Source of the DNA: Solimonas sp966252075
GTDB taxonomy: Bacteria; Pseudomonadota; Gammaproteobacteria; Nevskiales; Nevskiaceae
NCBI GenBank assembly: GCA_966252075.1
Contig: CBINNP010000065.1
Coordinates: 1 to 15,006, forward strand
DNA: 15,006 bases
Direction of reading: 5' to 3'
Shown: positions 1 to 6,815 of the stretch, piece after piece
How the letters are laid out: every line of letters starts with the position of its first letter
Numbering within the stretch: position 1 is the stretch's first letter
Notes under the pieces: model-generated
Seen by the model: only the letters and a program-made list of their open reading frames with translations
What the model was told of the DNA's origin: nothing
The model's database searches: none
Position numbers and translations under genes: made by a program

Positions 1-403
1 GGAAAGCCAGGGCAAGGCCCGCGGCGCGCGGATGATCGTGCGCCTGCCGATGTCCGTGCCCTCGCATTGCGTGCTGCTCAAGACTGCCGCCGACCAGCTG
101 TTCGAGCGCCTGCAGGCGACCCCCATCAAGGCGCCGGCGATTGCGGTCCGCCACAACCTGGATGGCGAGACCCGCCAGGAGCCGGACGCCATCCGCGCCG
201 CGCTGCGCGACCAGCTTTACCGGCCGGTACGCTGGGCGCTGACCATCCAGCGCCTGCAGGCGGACGGCATCGGCAGCCTGTTCGAGTGCGGTCCGGGCAA
301 GGTTCTGGTGGGCCTGAACAAGCGCATTGCCAAGGATGCAAACTCGATCGCGCTCGAAGATGCGGACGGCGTTGCCAAAGCCGTGGCCGCTGTCAAGGCT
401 TGA
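1..403 (+). CDS. fabD: Malonyl-CoA:ACP transacylase, C-terminal part (partial, cut by left edge)
   Basis: The reading frame is open from base 2 and ends at TGA 401-403, giving the last 133 residues. FabD moves the malonyl group from CoA to acyl carrier protein in the cytoplasm, supplying the two-carbon donor for fatty acid synthesis. The segment PMSVPSHC carries the catalytic His of the Ser/His pair (codon 65-67). The segment FECGPGKVLVGLNKRI near the end is the typical FabD 'EVGPGKVLTGL' C-terminal motif. The nucleophile GxSLG(E) elbow lies upstream, outside the window. The ATG at 32 is internal: homology continues upstream of it through ESQGKARGAR. The gene is followed after 93 bp by fabG, as in the standard gammaproteobacterial fab cluster. 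Identification is firm from motifs and context. Confidence 0.95.
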   Translation, partial: ESQGKARGARMIVRLPMSVPSHCVLLKTAADQLFERLQATPIKAPAIAVRHNLDGETRQEPDAIRAALRDQLYRPVRWALTIQRLQADGIGSLFECGPGKVLVGLNKRIAKDANSIALEDADGVAKAVAAVKA

Positions 404-496
404 CCGCTCCCGGAGTGGCGCAGCTAACATGCGCGCCACGCAGCCAATCGACATAAGCGCCGCCGTCCTGCGGCAGGCTGAAGAAATCCCCAAACG
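404..496 (+). other. fabD-fabG intergenic spacer with a GC-rich hairpin
   Basis: This is a 93-bp gap. It contains a 7-bp inverted repeat, GTGGCGC (415-421) and GCGCCAC (433-439), with an 11-nt loop. There is no following T-run, so it does not look like an intrinsic terminator. It could be an RNA stem that tunes fabG expression, or chance in GC-rich DNA. No convincing sigma70 promoter was seen. The fabG start is preceded only by a weak purine-rich stretch (GAAGAAA at 480-486). Confidence 0.3.
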
Positions 497-1252
497 ATGA
501 CTGATTCCAGCTCCTCGGCGGCCACCGCCGAGACCCCGCGCGAAGTTGCCCTGGTCACCGGTGCCAGCCGTGGCATCGGCCAGGCGATCGCGCTGCGGCT
601 TGCCCGCAACGGCGCCAAGGTCTATGGCACCGCCACCTCCGCGGCCGGAGCCGCCAAGATCAGCGAAACCCTGGCGCCGTTCGGTGGCGAAGGTCGCGTG
701 CTCGACGTCCGCGATGCGGCGGCCGTCGACACGCTGCTGGATTCGATCGGCGCCGTCAGCATCCTCGTCAACAACGCCGGCGTCACGCGCGACACGCTGA
801 TGCTGCGCATGAAGGAAGAGGACTGGGATGTCGTGCTCGCCACCGACCTGAGCTCGGTGTTCCGCCTGTCGCGCGCGGTGCTGCGCGGCATGATGAAGGC
901 GCGCTATGGCCGCATCATCAGCATCGGCTCGGTGGTCGGCAGCATGGGCAACCCCGGCCAGGCCAACTACTGTGCGGCCAAGGCGGGCGTGATCGGCTTC
1001 TCCAAGTCGCTGGCGCAGGAAATCGGTTCGCGCGGCATTACCGTCAACGTCGTCGCGCCCGGTTTCATCGACACCGACATGACCAAGGCGCTCGGCGAGG
1101 AAGCCCGCAAGGCGCTGCTCGAACGCGTGCCGGCGCAGCGCCTGGGCGCGGCCGAGGACATCGCCGCCGCCGTCGCGTTTCTGGCCTCGCGTGAGGCCGG
1201 TTACATCACCGGCAACACCTTGCACGTCAACGGTGGCCTGTACATGGATTGA
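497..1252 (+). CDS. fabG: 3-oxoacyl-ACP reductase FabG
   Basis: The 251-residue short-chain dehydrogenase reduces 3-ketoacyl-ACP to 3-hydroxyacyl-ACP with NADPH, the first reduction of each elongation cycle. Visible features are the nucleotide-binding TGASRGIG (residues 21-28), NNAG (92-95), the catalytic S145-Y158-K162 set in the SVVGSMG...QANYCAAKAG block, and the FabG-type C-terminus HVNGGLYMD. The N-terminus carries about ten more residues than usual (a Ser/Ala-rich stretch before EVALVTG). The SD is weak and no later in-frame ATG precedes the glycine motif, so this start is the best available. An oddity is that the fourth catalytic-tetrad position, Asn in E. coli FabG (N110), is Asp here (D117, codon GAC 845-847). 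Context between fabD and acpP makes the FabG identity firm despite this change. Confidence 0.96.
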   Translation: MTDSSSSAATAETPREVALVTGASRGIGQAIALRLARNGAKVYGTATSAAGAAKISETLAPFGGEGRVLDVRDAAAVDTLLDSIGAVSILVNNAGVTRDTLMLRMKEEDWDVVLATDLSSVFRLSRAVLRGMMKARYGRIISIGSVVGSMGNPGQANYCAAKAGVIGFSKSLAQEIGSRGITVNVVAPGFIDTDMTKALGEEARKALLERVPAQRLGAAEDIAAAVAFLASREAGYITGNTLHVNGGLYMD

Positions 1253-1457
1253 CGCGTCGCCAGCCGACGCATGGGATTAATGCGTGATGGGTCGCCGACT
1301 CATTGCGTATTTTTAACGCAGAATCGTGAGCCACAGCCGTTTGAGCCTTGATTTTCCTCTCAAACCGCGCCGGCGCGAGTCTCGCTGTTTCAGTTGTGGT
1401 GTTTGTCTACAATACGTCCGCTTCACATATCGACAATTGCGGTCTCAGGAGTAATAC
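1253..1457 (+). promoter_or_regulatory. fabG-acpP intergenic region with dyad elements
   Basis: This 205-bp gap is the longest non-coding stretch in the cluster and is visibly more AT-rich toward acpP. It holds three dyads. ACGCAT (1267-1272) pairs with ATGCGT (1280-1285) across 7 nt. TGCGT (1304-1308) pairs with ACGCA (1316-1320), also across 7 nt. GTTTGAG (1339-1345) pairs with CTCAAAC (1359-1365) across 13 nt. A further overlapping stem GCGTCG/CGACGC (1254-1259/1265-1270) would compete with the first. None has the stem plus T-run of an intrinsic terminator. They may be operators or RNA structures controlling acpP; no known regulator box was recognised. Confidence 0.4.
1408..1413 (+). promoter_or_regulatory. 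Candidate -10 element of the acpP promoter
   Basis: TACAAT matches the sigma70 -10 consensus at five of six positions and sits 44 bp before the acpP ATG, which would give a leader of roughly 35-40 nt. The -35 at 16-18 bp spacing (around 1384-1391, GCTGTTTC) is poor, so activity may depend on an activator or on the flanking sequence. acpP commonly has its own strong promoter in related bacteria, which supports the placement. Confidence 0.45.
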
Positions 1458-1703
1458 ATGAGTACGTTGGAAGAGAAGGTAAAGAAGATCATCGCTGAGC
1501 AGCTTTCGGTCAGCGAAGATCAGATCACGCCTGAGGCTTCGTTCGTCGAGGATCTGGGCGCCGACTCTCTGGATACCGTCGAACTGGTGATGGCACTGGA
1601 AGAAGAATTCGAGATCGACATCCCGGACGAGGAAGCCGAAAAGATCGTCACGTTCCGCGATGTGCTGAACTACATCAAGGCTCACGCTCCGCAGCAGGGC
1701 TGA
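1458..1703 (+). CDS. acpP: Acyl carrier protein
   Basis: The 81-residue acidic, helical protein carries growing acyl chains on a 4'-phosphopantetheine arm through all steps of fatty acid synthesis. The attachment motif is DLGADSLDTVELVMALEEEF, with Ser37 as the modified residue. Length and charge are typical of AcpP. The start is well supported by AGGAG at 1447-1451, six bases before ATG. Base composition is less GC-rich and wobble positions less extreme than in the neighbours, as expected for a very highly expressed gene. It lies between fabG and fabF and appears to be transcribed from its own upstream promoter. Confidence 0.98.
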   Translation: MSTLEEKVKKIIAEQLSVSEDQITPEASFVEDLGADSLDTVELVMALEEEFEIDIPDEEAEKIVTFRDVLNYIKAHAPQQG

Positions 1704-1749
1704 TTGAACGCCTCGCTTCCTCTCGACAATCAGTTTTGAGGTATTGCCG

Positions 1750-2991
1750 ATGAGCCGTAGGCGCGTTGTCGTCACCGGCCTGGGAATCGTGTCCCCTGTG
1801 GGAAACGATGTCGCCACGGCCTGGAGCAACATCCTCGCGGGGAAGTCCGGTATCGGGCCGATCACGTATTACGACGTGTCGGCCTATACCACCCGCTTCG
1901 GCGGCATGAGTCACGACTTTGACGCCAAGCAATGGCTGAGCGTCAAGGATGTGAAGCGTACCGATCCGTTCATTCATTACGGCGTTGCGGCTGCCAAGCA
2001 GGCGGTCGCCGATGCCTGCATCGAAGTCACCGAGGCCAACCGCGAGCGGATCGGCATCTGTGTCGGTTCCGGTATCGGTGGCATCGGCAGCATCGAAGAA
2101 GAATGCCGCGCGCTGCACGCCAGTGGTCCCAAGCGTGTCTCGCCGTTCTTCGTGCCGAGCTCGATCATCAACATGATCTCGGGCTACATCTCGATCGACC
2201 TCGGCATCACCGGCCCGAACATCGCCACCGTCACTGCCTGTACGACAGCGACGCATGCGATCGGTATCGGCGGGCGTCTGATCCAGGCGGGCGATGCGGA
2301 TGTGTTCATCGTCGGCGCCGGCGAAGCCGGTTCGGCACCTGCGGGTCTGGCGGGTTTCTGCCAGGCACGCGCGCTGTCGACACGCAATGATGATCCGACG
2401 CGGGCCAGCCGGCCGTGGGACAAGGATCGCGATGGCTTCGTGCTCGGCGATGGTGCCGGCGTGCTGGTCATCGAGGAACTGGAACACGCCAAGAAGCGCG
2501 GCGCGAAGATTTACGCCGAGCTGGTCGGTTTTGGCATGTCCAGCGACGCCTACCACATCACGCTGCCGCCGGAAGATGGCAACGGCGGCCGCCGGGCGAT
2601 GGAAAATGCGCTGCGCGATGCTGGCGTCAATCCGGATCAGGTCGACTACATCAATGCCCACGGCACCTCGACGCCGGCCGGAGACATCGCTGAAACCACG
2701 GCGATCAAGACGGCCTTCGGCGAGCATGCGTACAAGCTGTCGGTCAGCTCGACCAAGTCGATGACCGGCCACTTGCTCGGTGCTGCCGGTGGTATCGAGG
2801 CGATCTTCTCGGTGCTGGCCCTGCGTGATCAGGTCGTGCCGCCGACGATCAACCTCGACAATCCGGACGAGGGCTGCGATCTCGACTACACGGCGCATCA
2901 GGCCAAGGAGCGTCCGCTGAACATCGCGGTGTCCAACTCCTTCGGTTTCGGTGGCACCAACGGCAGCGTCGCCTTCAAGCGTTTCGCCTAA
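1750..2991 (+). CDS. fabF: Beta-ketoacyl-ACP synthase II
   Basis: The 413-residue condensing enzyme joins malonyl-ACP to an acyl-ACP, releasing CO2, and elongates the chain (type II fatty acid synthesis). The thiolase-fold catalytic triad is visible: nucleophile C164 in TVTACTTATHAIG, H304 in NAHGTSTPAGD and H341 in KSMTGHLLGAAGG with K336 just before it. The ending SFGFGGTNGSVAFKRF is typical of FabF. An in-frame TTG at 1744 exists, but GAGG at 1738-1741 lies eight bases before ATG 1750 and only two before the TTG, so MSRRRVVVTGLG is the preferred start. It follows acpP after 46 bp, the conserved order, and is probably co-transcribed with it. Confidence 0.97.
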   Translation: MSRRRVVVTGLGIVSPVGNDVATAWSNILAGKSGIGPITYYDVSAYTTRFGGMSHDFDAKQWLSVKDVKRTDPFIHYGVAAAKQAVADACIEVTEANRERIGICVGSGIGGIGSIEEECRALHASGPKRVSPFFVPSSIINMISGYISIDLGITGPNIATVTACTTATHAIGIGGRLIQAGDADVFIVGAGEAGSAPAGLAGFCQARALSTRNDDPTRASRPWDKDRDGFVLGDGAGVLVIEELEHAKKRGAKIYAELVGFGMSSDAYHITLPPEDGNGGRRAMENALRDAGVNPDQVDYINAHGTSTPAGDIAETTAIKTAFGEHAYKLSVSSTKSMTGHLLGAAGGIEAIFSVLALRDQVVPPTINLDNPDEGCDLDYTAHQAKERPLNIAVSNSFGFGGTNGSVAFKRFA

Positions 2992-3004
2992 GCACACCAC
3001 AGAC

Positions 3005-4333
3005 ATGTGGCGTGAGCAGCTGCAACACGCCGCGGACCTCGTCGCGATCCATCGCGCCGATCCGCGGCGTTTTCCTTTCCTGCTGCAGAGCGTCGCCGCG
3101 CACCGCCTGTCCGGGCGCTGGGACATCCTGTTCGCCTTTCCGGAAGCGGCATTGACGCTGGACGCCGAGGGTCTGCATGGCGCAGCCGGCGGCGAGCGCG
3201 ATTTCTTTGCGGCTTTCGATGCGATGGCGGCGGCCGAGCCGCTGGTGCCGCGCGACGAGCTGCCGTTCTGCGGCGGCTGGTTCATTTATCTCGGCTATGA
3301 AGCGGCGCGCGCGATCGAGCCGCATCTGTTCCTGCCGGATTCGCCGTTCGATCTGCCCGACGCGCTGGCGGTACGCTGCCCGGCGGCGATCCTGCATGAC
3401 CGCGAGAGCGGCCGCTGCATCGCCATCAGCGAGCGCAGCGATGCGCAACTGCAGGCCCTGATCGAAGCCGCGGCCGGCGCTGGGCCGATCACAGCGGGCC
3501 CGACCAACGCGCAGATCGACGAGGAAGCCGCGCCGCGCTATCTCGACGGCGTGCAGCGCGTGCTCGACTACCTGGCTGCCGGCGACGTTTTCCAGGTCAA
3601 CCTGTCGCGGCGCTGGAGCGCGACGCTAGACCAGACCGTTGAACCCAGCGATCTGTACCTGCGCCTGCGCCTGCAGAACCCGGCACCGTTCGCCGGCCTC
3701 ATGCAGTGGCAGGACCGCGCCGTGATCAGCTCGTCGCCGGAGCGGCTGCTGCAGATCGACGAGGGCGTCGCGCAGACGCGGCCGATCGCCGGTACGCGGC
3801 AGCGCGGCGGCAGTGCTGAAGAAGACCGGGCGCTGCAACAGATGTTGCGGCAGAGCCTCAAGGAACGCGCCGAGCACGTGATGCTGCTCGATCTCGAACG
3901 CAACGACCTCGGCCGTGTCTGCGAGCCCGGATCGATCGAGGTCAACGAACTGATGACACTGGAAAGCTACGCGCACGTGCATCACATCGTTTCCAATGTG
4001 CGCGGACGGCTGCGCCGCGATGTCGGCCCGGGCGCCGCACTGCGCGCGGTGTTTCCGGGCGGCACCATCACCGGCTGTCCAAAGGTGCGCGTCATGCAGA
4101 TCATCGCCGAGCTGGAAGGCGAGGGCCGCGGCCCCTACACGGGCAGCATGGGTTATCTGTCGCGCGACGGCCGGCTCGACAGCAACATCCTGATCCGCAC
4201 CATGGTCTGGCAGCGCGGCCAGGCGGTGTTCCGCGCCGGCGCCGGCATCGTCGCCGATTCCAACCCCGCCGCCGAGCTCGCCGAAACGCGCGCCAAGGCG
4301 CGCGGCCTGCTGCTGGCGCTGGACGCCTCGTGA
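3005..4333 (+). CDS. pabB: Aminodeoxychorismate synthase component I
   Basis: The 442-residue chorismate-binding enzyme converts chorismate plus ammonia (from PabA glutaminase, not in the window) to 4-amino-4-deoxychorismate for folate synthesis. An N-terminal anthranilate-synthase-I-type domain (GGWFIYLGYE, about residues 92-101) precedes the chorismate-binding domain. That domain carries FQVNLSRRW, TRPIAGTRQRGG, DLERNDLGRV, FPGGTITGCPKVR and GAGIVADSNP. In E. coli PabB the PIKGT lysine (K274) is the nucleophile; here the position is A262 (PIAGT), as in anthranilate synthases and many other PabB proteins. PabB is chosen over TrpE because pabC overlaps its end and no trpG is adjacent. Start ATG 3005 lies 13 bp after fabF, with no strong SD. 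An upstream in-frame ATG at 2951 would overlap the fabF C-terminus and is less likely. Confidence 0.88.
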   Translation: MWREQLQHAADLVAIHRADPRRFPFLLQSVAAHRLSGRWDILFAFPEAALTLDAEGLHGAAGGERDFFAAFDAMAAAEPLVPRDELPFCGGWFIYLGYEAARAIEPHLFLPDSPFDLPDALAVRCPAAILHDRESGRCIAISERSDAQLQALIEAAAGAGPITAGPTNAQIDEEAAPRYLDGVQRVLDYLAAGDVFQVNLSRRWSATLDQTVEPSDLYLRLRLQNPAPFAGLMQWQDRAVISSSPERLLQIDEGVAQTRPIAGTRQRGGSAEEDRALQQMLRQSLKERAEHVMLLDLERNDLGRVCEPGSIEVNELMTLESYAHVHHIVSNVRGRLRRDVGPGAALRAVFPGGTITGCPKVRVMQIIAELEGEGRGPYTGSMGYLSRDGRLDSNILIRTMVWQRGQAVFRAGAGIVADSNPAAELAETRAKARGLLLALDAS

Positions 4334-5157
4334 CGCTGGCTTGCCTGATCGACGGCGTGCCGCAATCCACGGTGGCCGCCGACAACCGCGGGCTGGCCTA
4401 CGGCGACGGCGTGTTCCGTACGATTCTCGTCGCCGACGGCGCGCCCCTGCATCTCGACGATCACCTCGCCAAGCTCGCCGACGACGTCACGCGGCTGCAG
4501 CTCGACATGCCGTCGCCGGCGCTGCTGCGTGCCGAGTCACAGGCCTTGATCGCCGCGCGGCAGGACGCACGCGCGGTCCTGAAATGGACGCTGGTGCGTC
4601 GTCATGAAGGCCGCGGCTATCGCAGCAGCACTTGCGAGGCGTTGCGCATCGTCAGCCTTGCCGCGGCGCCGCGCTACGCCGATGCCCTGTGGGAGCAGGG
4701 CGCCTGCGCCGACTGGTCACCGCTGACACTGTCCGTGCAGCCGCGGCTCGCCGGCATCAAGCATCTCAACCGGCTCGAACAGGTGCTCGCCTCGCGCGAC
4801 TGGCCGGCCGGCATCGACGAACGTTTGATGTGCGATCATGCCGGCCACCTGATCGGCGGCACGCGCAGCAATCTGTTCTGGCTGCGCGCGGGCAGGCTGC
4901 AGACACCACGTCTCGATCAGTGCGGCGTCGCCGGCAGCATGCGCGCTCGCATCGTCCGGCTCGCGCAGCAGCAGGGCCTGCCGGCCGAACAACAACAGAC
5001 GGCGCCGCAGACGCTGCTGGACGCCGACGAAGCTTTCATCTGCAACGCGCTGATCGGCATCTGGCCGCTGCGGCAGATCGCCGAACGCCGCTTCGCCGCC
5101 CCCGGGCCGTGGACGCGCAGGCTGATGACGGCGCTCAACCATCCAAGGCTGAACTGA
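4330..5157 (+). CDS. pabC: Aminodeoxychorismate lyase (PLP-dependent)
   Basis: The 275-residue fold-type IV PLP enzyme splits 4-amino-4-deoxychorismate to p-aminobenzoate and pyruvate, the step after PabB. Motifs are RGLAYGDGVFRT near the N-terminus (residues 20-31), the PLP lysine K144 in LAGIKHLNRLEQVLA, a TRSNLFW segment, and CGVAGSMRARI followed by DEAFICNALIGIWP near the end. IKHLNRLEQ is shared with E. coli PabC and separates it from the related D-amino-acid and branched-chain aminotransferases. The start is GTG at 4330, overlapping the pabB TGA in a GTGA arrangement, which implies translational coupling and balanced production of the two partners. Length is normal. Confidence 0.93.
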   Translation: MTLACLIDGVPQSTVAADNRGLAYGDGVFRTILVADGAPLHLDDHLAKLADDVTRLQLDMPSPALLRAESQALIAARQDARAVLKWTLVRRHEGRGYRSSTCEALRIVSLAAAPRYADALWEQGACADWSPLTLSVQPRLAGIKHLNRLEQVLASRDWPAGIDERLMCDHAGHLIGGTRSNLFWLRAGRLQTPRLDQCGVAGSMRARIVRLAQQQGLPAEQQQTAPQTLLDADEAFICNALIGIWPLRQIAERRFAAPGPWTRRLMTALNHPRLN

Positions 5158-5163
5158 AGAAAC

Positions 5164-6174
5164 ATGCGAGTCCTGCGTCTGCTTGCCACCGCCGTCATCC
5201 TGGGCCTGCTGCTGATCGGCGGTCTGGCATTCGATGGCTACCGGCAGCTGCACGAGCCCTTGCGCCTGGATGCGCAACGGCCTTTCGAGATCGCGCCGGG
5301 TGCTGCGCTGGCCACGGTTATCGAACAGCTGCGCCAGGAACACCTGCTGCCGAGCGCGCGCGCTGGAATCTGGCTGCGCCTGTATGCACGATGGCAGGGT
5401 CTGGGCGGGCGCATCCGCAGTGGCGAATACCTGCTGGACCCTGGTCAGAACCTGCTGAGCACGATCGAGCTGTTCATGTCGGGTCGCGTGCTGCTGCACG
5501 AGCTGCGTTTTGTCGAAGGCTGGAGCTTCGCGCAGGCACTGCAGGCACTGCGCAGCAATCCCGCAATCAAGCAGACGATGCCCGACGCCACGCCGGAAGC
5601 ACTGATGGCGGCGATCGGGCAGCCCGGCCTGCATCCGGAAGGGCGATTCTTTCCGGACACCTACCGCTACCCCAAGGGCACCACCGACATCGCACTGCTG
5701 CAGCAGGCGTTCGCGGCGATGCAGGCCGCCGCGCAGGCCGAGTGGGCGCAGCGCGCCGCGGATCTGCCGTACGCCAACATCGACGAGGCGCTGACGATGG
5801 CGTCGATCATCGAAAAGGAAACCGGCGCGCCGGTGGAGCGCGCGCAGATCGCCGGCGTGTTCGTGCGGCGCCTGCGCCTGGGCATGCGGCTGCAGACCGA
5901 TCCGACCGTCATCTACGGCGTCGGCGCGCGCTTCGACGGCAATCTGCGCAAGACCGATCTGCTCACCGACACGCCTTACAACACCTACCAGCGCGCCGGC
6001 CTGCCGCCGACGCCGATCTGCCTGCCGGGCCGCGCGGCGCTGCACGCGGCGCTGCATCCGGACGATGGCAAGGCGTTATTCTTCGTTTCCAAAGGAGACG
6101 GCACGCATGTCTTCTCGGAGACGCTGGCCGAGCACGAGGCAGCGGTGCGCCGCTATCAACTGAAGAGACCATGA
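5164..6174 (+). CDS. mltG: Endolytic murein transglycosylase MltG (YceG family)
   Basis: The 336-residue inner-membrane protein cleaves nascent peptidoglycan glycan strands and acts as a likely terminator of their elongation. Residues about 5-24 form one hydrophobic segment (a signal anchor), putting the rest in the periplasm. A LysM-like region follows (roughly residues 40-110), then the YceG catalytic domain. MASIIEKETG holds the catalytic glutamate (E217 in EKET, equivalent to E. coli E218). RLRLGMRLQTDPTVIYG, PYNTYQRAGLPPTPI and the terminal FVSKGDGTHVFSETLAEHE motif are all present. It starts six bases after pabC and ends overlapping tmk, placing it inside the operon. The SD is weak (GAAGAA just upstream). 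Confidence 0.94.
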   Translation: MRVLRLLATAVILGLLLIGGLAFDGYRQLHEPLRLDAQRPFEIAPGAALATVIEQLRQEHLLPSARAGIWLRLYARWQGLGGRIRSGEYLLDPGQNLLSTIELFMSGRVLLHELRFVEGWSFAQALQALRSNPAIKQTMPDATPEALMAAIGQPGLHPEGRFFPDTYRYPKGTTDIALLQQAFAAMQAAAQAEWAQRAADLPYANIDEALTMASIIEKETGAPVERAQIAGVFVRRLRLGMRLQTDPTVIYGVGARFDGNLRKTDLLTDTPYNTYQRAGLPPTPICLPGRAALHAALHPDDGKALFFVSKGDGTHVFSETLAEHEAAVRRYQLKRP

Positions 6175-6815
6175 CGACGCGCGGAAGGCTGATCACACTC
6201 GAGGGCGGCGAGGGCGCCGGCAAGTCGACGCAGGCGCGCTTCATTCGCGACTGGCTGATCGAGCGCGGCCGCGAGGTGGTGCTGACGCGCGAGCCTGGCG
6301 GCTCACCGCTGGCCGAATCGATCCGCGGCGTGGTGCTCGGCGATTGGGCCGAGGGCCTCAGCGCACCGACCGAGGCGCTGCTGATGTTCGCCGCGCGCGC
6401 CGCGCACTGGCAGACCACCATCGGCCCGGCGCTGGCGGCCGGCCGCGACGTGGTCTGCGACCGCTTCATCGACTCCAGCTATGCCTATCAGGGCGCTGGC
6501 CATGGGGTCAGCCAGACGCATCTGCAGACGCTGGAGCAGCTGGCGCTCGAAGGACAGCGGCCGGATCTGACACTGCTGCTCGATCTGGATCCGCAGATCG
6601 GCCTCGATCGCGCCCAGGCACGCGGCGGCGGCAACCGCTTCGAACACGAGAGCCAGGAGTTCATGCAGCGCGTCCGCGCCGGCTTTCTGGCACGCGCGGC
6701 CGCGGAGCCGGAACGCATTCACGTCATCGATGCCGGGCGCGACGTCGACGCCGTCAGCGTCGCCATCGAGGCGGTGCTGGCCGCCTGGCATCTCGCGCGC
6801 ACGCCCGCCGCATGA
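6171..6815 (+). CDS. tmk: Thymidylate kinase
   Basis: The 214-residue cytosolic kinase phosphorylates dTMP to dTDP with ATP, an essential step in dTTP supply. The P-loop GGEGAGKST spans residues 12-20. LTREPGGSPLAE is the dTMP-binding loop, CDRFIDSSYAYQGAG the DR(Y/F)-type motif, and ARGGGNRFE lies in the lid region. The lid has the basic residues expected of bacterial enzymes. Start ATG 6171 overlaps the mltG stop as ATGA, and the gene itself ends in an ATGA overlap with holB. The frame is also open for hundreds of codons upstream, but that portion lies over pabC and mltG and is not coding. Confidence 0.97.
   Translation: MTTRGRLITLEGGEGAGKSTQARFIRDWLIERGREVVLTREPGGSPLAESIRGVVLGDWAEGLSAPTEALLMFAARAAHWQTTIGPALAAGRDVVCDRFIDSSYAYQGAGHGVSQTHLQTLEQLALEGQRPDLTLLLDLDPQIGLDRAQARGGGNRFEHESQEFMQRVRAGFLARAAAEPERIHVIDAGRDVDAVSVAIEAVLAAWHLARTPAA

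Noticed and set aside
1744..1749. TTG start for fabF two codons upstream
   Set aside because: Only two bases from GAGG, whereas ATG 1750 has an eight-base spacer and gives the standard FabF N-terminus.
2951..3004. Earlier ATG start for pabB inside the fabF end
   Set aside because: It would add 18 low-complexity residues encoded over the fabF C-terminus; ATG 3005 begins a normal PabB N-terminus.
1675..3285. Long open frame on the - strand opposite fabF
   Set aside because: It lies antisense to the well-supported fabF, acpP end and pabB start. Its Arg/Asp/His-rich composition is typical of GC-rich shadow frames, with no recognisable domain.
4717..6057. - strand open frame across pabC and mltG
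   Set aside because: Shadow frame: antisense to two genes with clear active-site motifs, no recognisable domain of its own.
4632..6170. Open + frame upstream of and in frame with tmk, suggesting a huge fusion
   Set aside because: It runs over pabC and mltG in another frame and is Ala/Arg-rich low-complexity. The real tmk start is ATG 6171 in an ATGA overlap just before the P-loop.
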